This document shows, piece by piece, positions 55,300-63,847 of a DNA stretch of 64,000 nt (its first letter is position 1; every line of letters starts with the position of its first letter). A program made the translations under genes and the position numbers. This DNA comes from Liolophura sinensis. Its lineage: Eukaryota; Mollusca; Polyplacophora; Chitonida; Chitonidae. The stretch spans positions 22,891,704 through 22,955,703 of the forward strand of contig NC_088304.1 in assembly GCF_032854445.1 (NCBI RefSeq), written 5' to 3'. The notes beneath the pieces are model-generated. The model ran no database searches, had not been told where the DNA came from, and saw only the letters and a list, made by a program, of their open reading frames with translations.

Positions 55300-55631
55300 T
55301 TTCTGTGTACGTATTCTGAAATGTTTTACGTTGGGTCATATGCCAGCTGGATATCTCCTGAACAGCTTGCCCACAAATAGTTGTTTTGGAAGTAACGCAT
55401 CTATGCGCCGTAGGTCAAACTAAAACTAGATTTCCTGCCGTTCTAAAATCAGACTTCCGCTCCCCTAAAGACGTCGTTACAGTCCTTATCACACTAATTC
55501 TCGAAATAAACTTCTAAGAAAAGTTTTGGAAAATGCAGATCTTATTTTTTGTTCGATCGGAATCAGTCAGGTCAGCGACACCTTCAGGCGAGAGAAATGT
55601 GTATAAATACGGCAGATCTTTGACAGCCTAA
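55300..55631 (+). promoter_or_regulatory. Promoter of small secreted-protein gene copy 1
   Basis: TATAAATA lies at 55602-55609, with transcription expected about 30 bp downstream. Just upstream, GATCGGAATCAGTCAGGTCA and CGACACCTTCAGGCGAGAGA (from 55555) are conserved in all three gene copies. Similarity to the other copies extends upstream through AAAATCAGACTTCCGCTC and TTGCCCACAAATA. Confidence 0.8.
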
Positions 55632-55695
55632 TCAGAAAGGAACACCTCGTCAAAGAAATCTCATTTCAAGAAACTTCAGGGTCCCAAAGTCACAG
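55632..55695 (+). other. Non-coding first exon of small secreted-protein gene copy 1 (start approximate)
   Basis: ATTTCAAGAAACTTCAGGGT and CCCAAAGTCACAG precede a GTGTGT donor at 55696. The homologous words in copies 2 and 3 precede GTGAGT. The exon contains no ATG-initiated coding frame that would reach the main one. The 5' end is estimated from the TATA position. Confidence 0.65.
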
Positions 55696-55910
55696 GTGTG
55701 TATATTAACCTTATTATTTTTACTCATTGCCATGCTTTTGAATGTAATTTGTCTACAAAATTCAGTATCAGAGGTTTCCACTGGGCGTAAGGTCGACAAA
55801 CGTTCGTGTAGTTTGACAGTATGATTATGTTGGCGTTGGAATCACTTACAATCTAAGATCACTGTATTTTCAGTGAAAGGAGAATGACAAATCTTGTTTC
55901 CCTGTGGTAA

Positions 55911-56033
55911 TTTATTTGATTGCTGTTTTACGCCGTAGTGAAGAATATTTCACTTACACGACAGCGGCCAGGATTATGGTAGGAGGAAAGCGTACGGCCG
56001 CTTGCGTGCTAACCCCCTCGGCAACATAGGCCC
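55911..56033 (-). repeat. SINE family A with internal deletion, inside intron 1 of the first small secreted-protein gene
   Basis: Reverse tail TTATTTGATTGCTGTTTTAC, body CAAGAATATTTCACTTACAC-like, then a jump to the head (GCTAACCCCCTCGGCAACAT). Confidence 0.8.
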
Positions 56034-56156
56034 TCCTGTGTTAATTAAAATGTTCAGTTGAATATTTCCCTAACTTTCATACAGTTCCGCGTGTCTTACA
56101 CTGTTAACATATTCAATTAAATACAACCATTAACCTTTTGTTATATTTCAGTCACC

Positions 56157-56785
56157 ATGAAGACCTCCACTATTGTCCTAATCGCTTGTCTGGTTGTCTT
56201 GGTAACCGTATCTACGGAAGCCATGACACTTGACAAGAAAGCAGCCAGTCAGTTTTTGGTCAACAGACACAAGATCGCCAAAAGAGAATCAGAAAGTGAG
56301 CAGTTTTGTGTTATCTGTAAAGCGTAAAAATTAGTTCTTTACTTTTTTCTTATAGGGTTGCTTTTTCCCGAATTCAACAAAACTTCACAGATTACAAAAT
56401 CCAGTAAAGAATAGAAAAGCGGTTTTATGCCGAAACATGATTTAATCTTCGAGAACAGATTTTTAAATATGATTACAGAATGGATCATACTGTGGAGTCA
56501 TTAGTGATACATAGTGTTGTTTTCATAACAGGGAAATGATAATTTGACGTGTAACAATTGTTAGCGTTTTTGGTTGGGTTGGTTGGCGGGAGGAGGGAGG
56601 TGAGGGTGGACCGGGAGGCCAAAACATTTCCACAAAATGACGGCACAAGACGCGCCTTTCTACATATTACATAATTTCTATTTCCAGCCGCCACTGAAGC
56701 TGCAGAGACAACGGAAGCGACAGAAGCTACCGAGGCGGCGGAAACTGCCGAAGCGGCTGAAAGCGGCGAGAGACGCCGGCGTTAG
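56157..56785 (+). CDS. Small secreted acidic propeptide-like protein, copy 1 (two coding exons)
   Basis: I do not recognise this family. The exon at 56152-56295 (after TATTTCAG) carries the ATG at 56157 and codes for MKTSTIVLIACLVVLVTVST, a clear hydrophobic signal peptide likely cut after EA at residue 22, then MTLDKKAASQFLVNRHKIAK and RESE; it ends in phase 1 before GTGAGC. The exon at 56688-56785 (after TTTCCAG) codes for a Thr/Glu/Ala repeat (TATEAAETTEATEATEAAE and so on) ending SGERRRR, then TAG. The product is 78 residues. The KR at 42-43 could be a processing site, releasing a 35-residue peptide with 11 Glu. The LDKKAASQFLVNRHK segment resembles a gamma-carboxylation propeptide (Ala at -10 and Leu at -6 if the site ends at HK), so the Glu residues might be carboxylated; this is inference. 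AATAAA at 56959 is a likely end signal. Confidence 0.82.
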
Positions 56786-56958
56786 GAAATTTTTAAATAT
56801 TTCCCTTGATATGCTCAAAGCATAAGGTTTTAATGGCCATTTGCATCTATGACAGCATATAACTTGTTACTTTACCTGTGAGTTCGTTTGCGTTACTGAT
56901 TCGCTTATATATGCACCATGTACTAGATGTCTTTTATATTGAAATACGTAACTTACCA

Positions 56959-56964
56959 AATAAA
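56959..56964 (+). terminator. Polyadenylation signal of copy 1
   Basis: AATAAA in ACTTACCAAATAAAGTGTAT; the same context recurs after copy 2 (ACTTACGAAATAAAATGTAT), which supports it. Confidence 0.75.
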
Positions 56965-57009
56965 GTGTATATTTTACCAAATTTATATCAGCTTAATTTT
57001 TCTTTGATT

Positions 57010-57215
57010 TCTTTATGTCTTTGGTGTTTTATGCTACGAATATCTTACTTAAGTGATGTGGGTAAAGGTAAAAGGGGATTTAACGACTGAGAATTTGGAA
57101 AAAATCGATCCCAGCTGGACTCGAACTCTTACCTTCAAGTGAAATGCAAGCTTCTCAATTTCTCGATATACATATATTTATTTCCATATTTATTTCCAGA
57201 TGGGTTGTATGCACC
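57010..57215 (-). repeat. Dispersed repeat D fragment after gene copy 1
   Basis: TTATGCTACGAATATCTTAC, TCGATCCCAGCTGGACTCGA and CTTCTCAATTTCTCGATATA match repeat D and also the 3' flank of copy 2, so the element was part of the duplicated unit. Orientation is nominal. Confidence 0.75.
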
Positions 57216-57404
57216 CACTAAATTGACCGCATTTGTATAGGTGACAGATGTTGGCGTATGTCAATAAACAACACTCTACTAATCTGTAAACCTGAGTGAC
57301 TTGTGAAACGGGGCCCCTCCTGTAGACTGAAACGTACCCAGAGAAGAATTGAGACAAATCTGTTTCGTTTATGAAGTATTTTCATTTTCTCAATTCCGTG
57401 GCTC

Positions 57405-57590
57405 CCCGTTCTCCGTTCCTTAGTCTCTGTTCTCTGGCCCGTAGCTCTCTGTTTCCTGCTCTGTATATAGCTCTGTTTCTCGTCTCCGTATGTCTGTGTT
57501 CCTGGATTCGTAGTGATCTGTTCTCCAGTCCGTAGTTCACCTTCTCCGCTCAGTTGGTGTCTGATTTCCGGTCCGTCTGTCAATCTTTGT
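57405..57590. repeat. Degenerate CTCTGTTCTCCGGTCCGTAG-type short repeat
   Basis: Words such as TCTCTGTTCTCTGGCCCGTA, GATCTGTTCTCCAGTCCGTA and TTCTCGTCTCCGTATGTCTG recur every 20-25 bp. It is the same family as the large array at 60650-61500. Confidence 0.8.
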
Positions 57591-57694
57591 CACTCCCAAA
57601 TTTCATACATCAACAATACCTATAGCATCAGAGATTGCCTGCAGTTGATTAGACTCATTACATGATCTCCATACCTGGATCCAGTTTTAGTTTC

Positions 57695-57790
57695 AGCGCA
57701 TTTATTTATTTATTTATTTATTTTGGTGTTTTTTTAATATCATACTTATGAATGTTTCATTTTAACAATGGCGGTGAGCTTCAGGGGTGG
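57695..57790 (-). repeat. Family A-like tail fragment
   Basis: A TTTA run followed by TTTTGGTGTTTTTTTAATAT and ATGAATGTTTCATTTTAACA resembles the 3' end of family A but is diverged. Confidence 0.45.
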
Positions 57791-58099
57791 AGTGCTCCAA
57801 TTAAATCACCAATTAACTGGGCTTCAACTGGTATATTTTTGACACATACAATATGGGTGATTTTGGATTTTTTATCTACCACTGTATTGATATAGCAGAT
57901 AATGTTTCTTCCGGTATTTTCTGTTTCCAGTTAAATCGCTCGTTAATACCGAATTCTATGCGAGTTTGCTTTTGCCGGTTACCCACTCACATGTATATAT
58001 TCTTGTTCACATTTTCCTCTTGTACGCGAGGCTTTGGGGTTTTTTTTTGTATGTTATGTCAGGTTTCGATAATATTTCACTTTGTGCTGTGTGACCATC

Positions 58100-58371
58100 G
58101 GCTATTTACTGATCAGCTGACCCACAAATACTTGCTTTGAAAATAACGCCTTCATGCCTCTTTTGGCAAACTAAAACCTGATTTCCTGCTGTTGTAAAAT
58201 CAGACCTCCGCTCTCCTAAAGACATCATTGCACTTCTTATCACACTAACTTCTAAAAACAGTTTTGGGAAATGTAAATTTTATTTCTTGTTTGATCGGAA
58301 TCAGTTAGACCAGTGACACCTTCAGGCGAGTGAAATTGGTGTATATACAGCCGATGTTTGAGAGCCTAATC
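58100..58371 (+). promoter_or_regulatory. Promoter-like region of copy 2
   Basis: TATATACA lies at 58342-58349, a weaker TATA than in copy 1. Upstream, TTGATCGGAATCAGTTAGAC and CAGTGACACCTTCAGGCGAG match copies 1 and 3. Confidence 0.7.
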
Positions 58372-58815
58372 AAAAAACAACACCTCTTCAGATCAAGAAG
58401 CCCCTTTTCAAGAAACTTCAGGATCCCAAAGTCACAAGTGAGTTTATGCATCCGATTATTTTGTTGTCATGTTTTTTTTTAATGTAGCTTGTCCAGATGA
58501 CTCACTATCAGAATTTGCTCAGTTATGTTTAAGATCAATGAACTGTGCGGGGCGTCAGGCCGCTGTAGAAGTCAATAGTTTTACACAATGAACGTGTCAG
58601 TCTTAGAACCACTTAACCAATAGGAAAGACCGTCGTGAACTCCGGCAAAACAAACAATCTATATTAGGTCACTATATTTTTAGTGAAAGGACAAAGACTA
58701 ATCTTTCATACAGTTTTGCAAACTAATATCGTAATTTCCACATTTGGGCCCCATATATTGTAAAAAGCATTCAATTAAACACAACCATTAACCTTTTGTT
58801 TTCATTTCAGTCACC

Positions 58816-59440
58816 ACGAAGTCGTCCACCATTGTCCTCATCGCCTGTTTGGTTGTGTTGATAACCGTATCCACGGAAACCATGACACTTGACAAGAAGG
58901 CAGCCAGTCAGTTTTTGGTCAACAGACACAAGATTACCAAAAGAGAATCAGAAAGTGAGTAGTTTTGTAATTCATTGCTTATTTTCTCTTTAATAAGGTT
59001 GCTTTTTTACGACTTCAACAAAACGTAACGTTTGTGAATTCCGTTAAAAATTGTAGAACACTAAAAGGAAGTCAATTTTATTCCGAAATTCGAAATCCAA
59101 AGATTTTCTTATAGGATTGGATAGGATGGATAACACACGATCATTTGCTATAGATATATTCCTTTTCATAACAGGACTATAATCTGATAATTTGACGCAA
59201 GTGTCAACGTTTTCGGTTGGGTTTTATAGAGCTGTGGTGGACAGGCGGTGAGGAGAGGATGAGGAGGACAAATGCATATCCCCACCTCCACATGATGACA
59301 AATGACTTGCCATTCTACTTGTTACCACCTGATTTCTATTTCCAGCTGTGACCGAAGCTGCAGAGACGACGGAAGCTACCGAAGCGACAGAAGCTACCGA
59401 GGCGGCGGAAACGACCGAAGCGGCGGAAAGTTTCGAGTGA
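58816..59440 (+). pseudogene. Small secreted acidic propeptide-like gene, copy 2, start codon lost
   Basis: The exon 58811-58954 aligns base for base with copy 1 but reads ACG where the ATG should be (58816-58818). The rest still codes for a signal-peptide-like TKSSTIVLIACLVVLITVST and then TMTLDKKAASQFLVNRHKIT, KRESE. The exon 59346-59440 codes for a slightly different Thr/Glu/Ala repeat and meets TGA at 59438-59440 (SFE then stop), so the four-arginine end is lost; the matching bases in copy 1 read GAG AGA. Splice sites are intact (first-exon donor at 58438, GTGAGT after 58954, TTTCCAG before 59346). The next in-frame ATG would remove the signal peptide. Two separate lesions favour a pseudogene, although the repeat frame is otherwise open and ACG initiation cannot be excluded. 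Confidence 0.75.
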
Positions 59441-59618
59441 CGCCGACGTTAGAAGACACTTAAATGTTTACCTTGACGCTCCTAACAAATGAAAATTTAC
59501 TGTTTCCTTCTATGATGTAATTTGTTAGTTCATTTGTTTTTATATTTACATCATTGCTTCGCTTGTTTATGCAACCATGTACCGGATATTTTGTTGTGTT
59601 GAAACACGTAACTTACGA

Positions 59619-59624
59619 AATAAA
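59619..59624 (+). terminator. Polyadenylation signal of copy 2
   Basis: AATAAA in the same context as in copy 1. Confidence 0.7.
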
Positions 59625-59664
59625 ATGTATATTTTATATCAACTGAATTTTTGTTTGATTTCTT

Positions 59665-59990
59665 TTTGCCGTTGGTGCTTTATGCTACGAGCATTTCACT
59701 TATGTGAGTCAGGTATAAAGGGTGATTAAATGAGTGAGAATTTGGAGAGAACTACCGCACTGATGATCACATTAGCTGTATTCGAACTCTGACCATTAAA
59801 AGTTATGTAAGGGCCACCGGCCGGAAATGGAGCAGACTACTCTACCGAGTTGGTCATCCTCCGGTATGCCTGTAAACAGTATATTACATTGCTGGTAAGT
59901 GTTATTCCGTTGAAGATCATTTCCCTCAATTTCTTGATGTAGATATATTCTTTTCCAGCTAGGGTTATATGGATCCATGAAACTGTATAA
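59665..59990 (-). repeat. Dispersed repeat D copy after gene copy 2
   Basis: GGTGCTTTATGCTACGAGCA, GTATTCGAACTCTGACCATT, GGTCATCCTCCGGTATGCCT and AACAGTATATTACATTGCTG follow the order of repeat D units at 49800-50880. Orientation is nominal. Confidence 0.75.
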
Positions 59991-59999
59991 CTGACATTA

Positions 60000-60640
60000 C
60001 AAAAGAGCGAGGTGGCCAAACCTCGTTGTTTTGCTTTAAACATTCATACTTTTGTTTCGTCCTTTCGTAGTTTTGCATCTCACTTTTGCCTCGTCCTTTT
60101 GTTGTTTCGTCCTTTCGCATTTTTTTCTGGCCTAAATAATCAGTAGAAAGGACAAAAGCACGCATGGCTACTATTGGCTTCCATAAGAACTCATTGCTTA
60201 TTCAATGCGATTCAACGCCAACAAGCGATTAGTGTACTCCACGCAATGACAAAGGCAATAATACTTTCTCCGCGAATATATATTAGACGTCTTTCTTTAT
60301 AAAAGAATTTCCTAACATCCAACTCTAAAACTATACTGCCGTGACATCATACAATACAAGAGATAAAATAAAGTTCATTTATAAAGGTTGATATTGTACT
60401 AAAACGTGCGAACAATGTCCAATATGGCAGTGTCCGAAATAGTAGATAGCAGCTTAGGGGATGTCACCCTCCGTCAAGTGTGTATAGAAAAAAACAAAAC
60501 AAAACAAAAAAAAAAAAACAGACAATAGCAAGTGGAATACAGTAAGGTACCAACAAATGAGTTTATATTCTATCCCTGTGTTAAGCATTACTGTAAATAT
60601 TTTATCAGTGTAAGTGTGGCTGAATTTATGTCGTATTTTA
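60000..60640. other. Intergenic stretch between gene copies 2 and 3
   Basis: It includes a TTTCGTCCTTT-type short repeat (about 60055-60125) and an A-rich run at about 60488-60520. No gene is supported. Confidence 0.6.
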
Positions 60641-60649
60641 AAAATTGTC

Positions 60650-61500
60650 GAAGCTCTGTGTTCTCCGATCTGTAGCTCTCTGTTCTCTGGTCAGTAGTTC
60701 TTTGTTGTCTGGTCTGTAACTCTGTTCACACGTCAGTAGCTCTCTGTTCTCCGGTTCGTAACGTTCTCTTTTCTCCAGTCTGTAGCTTTCTGCTCCTTAG
60801 CCTTTGTTCTCTGCTCGCTGTTTTTGTTTTTTATCTTTCTGTTCTCCGATCAGTAGCTGTCTTCTGTGGTGAGTGGTTCACTCTTCTCCGTAGCTCTCTG
60901 TTCTGTGCCACGTAGTTCTTTCCCCTTTCTGTAGCTCTCTACCCTCAGGTCAGTAGCTCTCTCTCCTCCGACGAACAGTTCTCTGTTCGCCAGACCTTAG
61001 CTCTTTTCAACGGTTCGTATCCCTCTGTTCTCCGGCCAGTGTCTCTGTTCCCTGGTCAGTAACTCTCTCTCCTCTGACGAACAGTTCTCTGTTCGCCAGT
61101 CCTTAGCTCTGTTCTCCTGTTCGTATCCCTCTGCTCTCCGACCAGTGTCTCTGTTCCCTGGTCAGTGGCTCTCTCTCCTCTGACGAACAGTTCTCTGTTC
61201 ACCAGACCTTAGCTGTTTTCTCCGGTTCGTTTTCCTCTGTTCTCCGGCCAGTGTCTCTGTTCCCTGGTCAGTAACTCTCTCTCCTCTGACGAACAGTTCT
61301 CTGTTCGCCAGTCCTTAGCTCTGTTCTCCGGTTCGTATCCCTCTGCTCTCCGGCCAGTGTCTCTGTTCCCTGGTCAGTGGCTCTCTCTCCTCTGACGAAC
61401 AGTTCTCTGTTCACCAGTCCTTAGCTTTGTTCTCCGGTTTGTATTGCTCTATTCTCCGGCCAGTGTCTCTATTCCCTGGTCATTAGCTCTCTGTGCTTTG
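60650..61500. repeat. Large CTCTGTTCTCCGG minisatellite with 106-bp higher-order units
   Basis: Short units of about 20-25 bp (TAGCTCTCTGTTCTCCGGTC type) fill the region. From about 60900 they form a 106-bp higher-order unit: GACGAACAGTTCTCTGTTC starts at 60970, 61076, 61182, 61288 and 61394. Order and identity suggest expansion of a multi-unit block. Confidence 0.95.
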
Positions 61501-61929
61501 GGTCTTTGTATTCTGTGTTTTCTGTGAGTCTTAAAGTCTGCCTCTTGTATCTTGTCACCTATGTCTGACTATTTATAAAATCAGTCTTTCGTTAATCTAT
61601 ACTACCGGAAAGAAAATACTGAATAACTCTTCTGATTCATGATGTTAAACTCCATATGCTTTTCTCCAAGACTCCATTGTCTCAGCTTACGTCATAATTA
61701 TTATTGAAAAAAAGAAAAAGAAAAGGGAGAGGGCGCTCCACTTACTGATCAATGTGTAAAGCTTGTGTTGATAAGAGTCACTTACCAAAGGCAATTTTAG
61801 TAGTGACCGTCACTGATTTTAGAAACAGATAAATAAAGGTGACAAAGTAGAAGAAACAGACTTTCGCTACATTAAGAGGTCGGAAAAATGGTGACAAATG
61901 CCAGGTAGACTAGATTTAACTGAATATAA

Positions 61930-62065
61930 ATCGTCATTAAATAAATTAATAAATAAATTAATGAATAAACAATTAGATGAAATTAATTACTTAATTAAAT
62001 AAATAGCTGAATAAATAGTAAAATAAAGTTAATTAAATAGTTAAATAATTAAATAATAATATGTC
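61930..62065. repeat. AT-rich AAATTAATTAAATAAATA tract
   Basis: About 130 bp consist of mixed TAAA, TTAA and GAAT steps with no longer period. Confidence 0.85.
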
Positions 62066-62349
62066 CAATGCTACAGCATCAAGGTATTCCCTGTCAAAAC
62101 ATTTTTCTCATTCGCCCACCTGTAAATACGAGGACATTCGGACAATGTATTTGTGTTTTAAACGAGAAAGTTTTAACACGCACACACAAAAAAGGTTTTT
62201 TCTATACATCGAAATCTGTCCCCTGTATGTAAAAATGCACGTCGGAAATTTATTAATATACAAGCCAATTTATATATTATTATCTGTTTTGATGGTGAAC
62301 TATGGTGATGAACCATTTCAGACACCATTTTGATCTAAAAAAAAGTTTG

Positions 62350-62596
62350 TGTCTTTTCTCTGGTCGTTTGCCTTTTGATCGGGTCAAAGTAAATCCAGAT
62401 TTTATACCGGTCTAAAATCAGACTTCCTGCGTCCTAGAGATATCATCTCTGTTCATATCAAATTAACTTTCTGGAAATAAACTTGTAAGAACAATTTTGG
62501 CAAATGTATTTATTGGTCGATCGAAATCAGTCAGGTCATGTCACACCTTTGGGCGAGAGAAATTTGTATAAGTACGGGCGATGGTTGAGATTCAAA
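62350..62596 (+). promoter_or_regulatory. Promoter of small secreted-protein gene copy 3
   Basis: TATAAGTA lies at 62567-62574. Upstream GATCGAAATCAGTCAGGTCA and ACACCTTTGGGCGAGAGAAA match copies 1 and 2, and AAAATCAGACTTCC occurs further upstream, as in the others. Confidence 0.75.
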
Positions 62597-62664
62597 TCAG
62601 AAAGCAACATCTCGTCTGATCAAGAAATCTGATTTCAAGAAACTTCAGGATCCCCAATTCACAA
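62597..62664 (+). other. Non-coding first exon of copy 3 (start approximate)
   Basis: GATTTCAAGAAACTTCAGGA and TCCCCAATTCACAA precede a GTGAGT donor at 62665, as in copies 1 and 2. Confidence 0.65.
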
Positions 62665-62776
62665 GTGAGTATATTTGTCTTCTGGTTTTGTTTCCCCATT
62701 AATGTTATGGCTCGAGCATAACTCATTACGACCTGACGATATCCCTGTCAACACTAAGATTATTGAACTGTTCTGG

Positions 62777-63110
62777 GAGTCGGTATTTGAGTGAGTGCTT
62801 GGGGTTTAACGTCGTACTTAACAATTTTTCAGTCATATGACGAAGAAAGGAAGTGCATGTAATGTGCCTCCTTGTAGCAGGACGGATTTCCACCGCTCTT
62901 TCATCTAGTGCTGCTTCACTGAGACGACTTACCGAAGGCAAGTAAGCAGCCCCGCCCGAGCCATTATACTGATACGGGTCAACCAGTCGCTGCACTATCC
63001 CCTTCATGCTGAACGCCAAGCGAGGAAGTTACAACTTCCTCTTTTAAAGTCTTAGGTGTGACTCGATCAAGGATTGATCCTGGATCTACCGGTCCCGAGT
63101 CGGTATTTGA
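62777..63110 (-). mobile_element. SINE family B insertion in intron 1 of the third small secreted-protein gene
   Basis: The reverse-strand body (about 62791-63096) is flanked by a perfect 14-bp duplication GAGTCGGTATTTGA at 62777-62790 and 63097-63110. Copies 1 and 2 of the gene lack it, so it post-dates the gene duplication or was gained only in this copy. Confidence 0.96.
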
Positions 63111-63260
63111 CACGCTACCCATCATATGACACCGTTGTGTTTTGACCGAAGTGATGTTGTAAATTAAAACTGGGATATAGTATGTATCCACTACATAATG
63201 CCAACATTTAGTTCATAATTTCTTAATCTTTATAATTTCTTGTTTTTCACTTCAGTAACA

Positions 63261-63847
63261 ATGAAGACCTCCACCATTGTCCTCATTGCCTGTCTGGTTG
63301 TCTTGGTAACCGTATCCACAGAAGCCATGACACTTGACAAGAAAGCAGCTAGTCAGTTTTTGGTCAACAGACACAAAATCGTCAAAAGAGAATCAGAAAG
63401 TGAGTATTTTTTTATCATTGTGTTTCATTTTTGACAAAGTTGATTCTTAATGAATGCAAGAAGACGTTACAGAATATGAATCCGGGAAAAAAATAACAAA
63501 AACAAAGAACAAAAATAAGGAATTTCTTTTGCGAAATTTATCTCATTCTCTGATAACAGATTTTTAAAAATAAGATTACGGAACAGATAGTATTACCATT
63601 TGTTTTATAACAAGAATATAATCTGATAATCCTTGCCTTTTTGGGGTTGGGAGGTTGGGTGGACTGAAGGCAGGGAGTTGACGGGTAGGACAACAAATTT
63701 CAACAAAATGACGACAAAAGTTGCGCCATTCTACACTTTACACCCTTTTTGTTCCCAGCCGCGACCGAAGCTGCAGAGACGACGGAAGCTACCGAGGCGG
63801 CTGAAACCACAGAGGCGGCGGAAAGTGGCGAGAGGCGCCGACGTTAA
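63261..63847 (+). CDS. Small secreted acidic propeptide-like protein, copy 3 (two coding exons)
   Basis: The exon 63256-63399 (after TTCACTTCAG) has ATG at 63261 and encodes the same signal peptide as copy 1 (MKTSTIVLIACLVVLVTVST), then EAMTLDKKAASQFLVNRHKI and VKRESE; it ends in phase 1 before GTGAGT. The exon 63759-63847 (after GTTCCCAG) encodes a shorter Thr/Glu/Ala repeat (TATEAAETTEATEAAETTEA) and ends SGERRRR, then TAA. The total is 75 residues, three fewer than copy 1, by an in-frame loss of repeat codons. The near identity of the first coding exon with that of copy 1 suggests selection, gene conversion or recent duplication. The intron before it holds a SINE. Its polyadenylation signal was not seen before the window ends. 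Confidence 0.83.

Noticed and set aside
62726-63019. 97-codon minus-strand frame starting MAFSMKGIVQRL
   Set aside because: It is the body of SINE family B. The same peptide start appears at other family B copies (49482, 53003).
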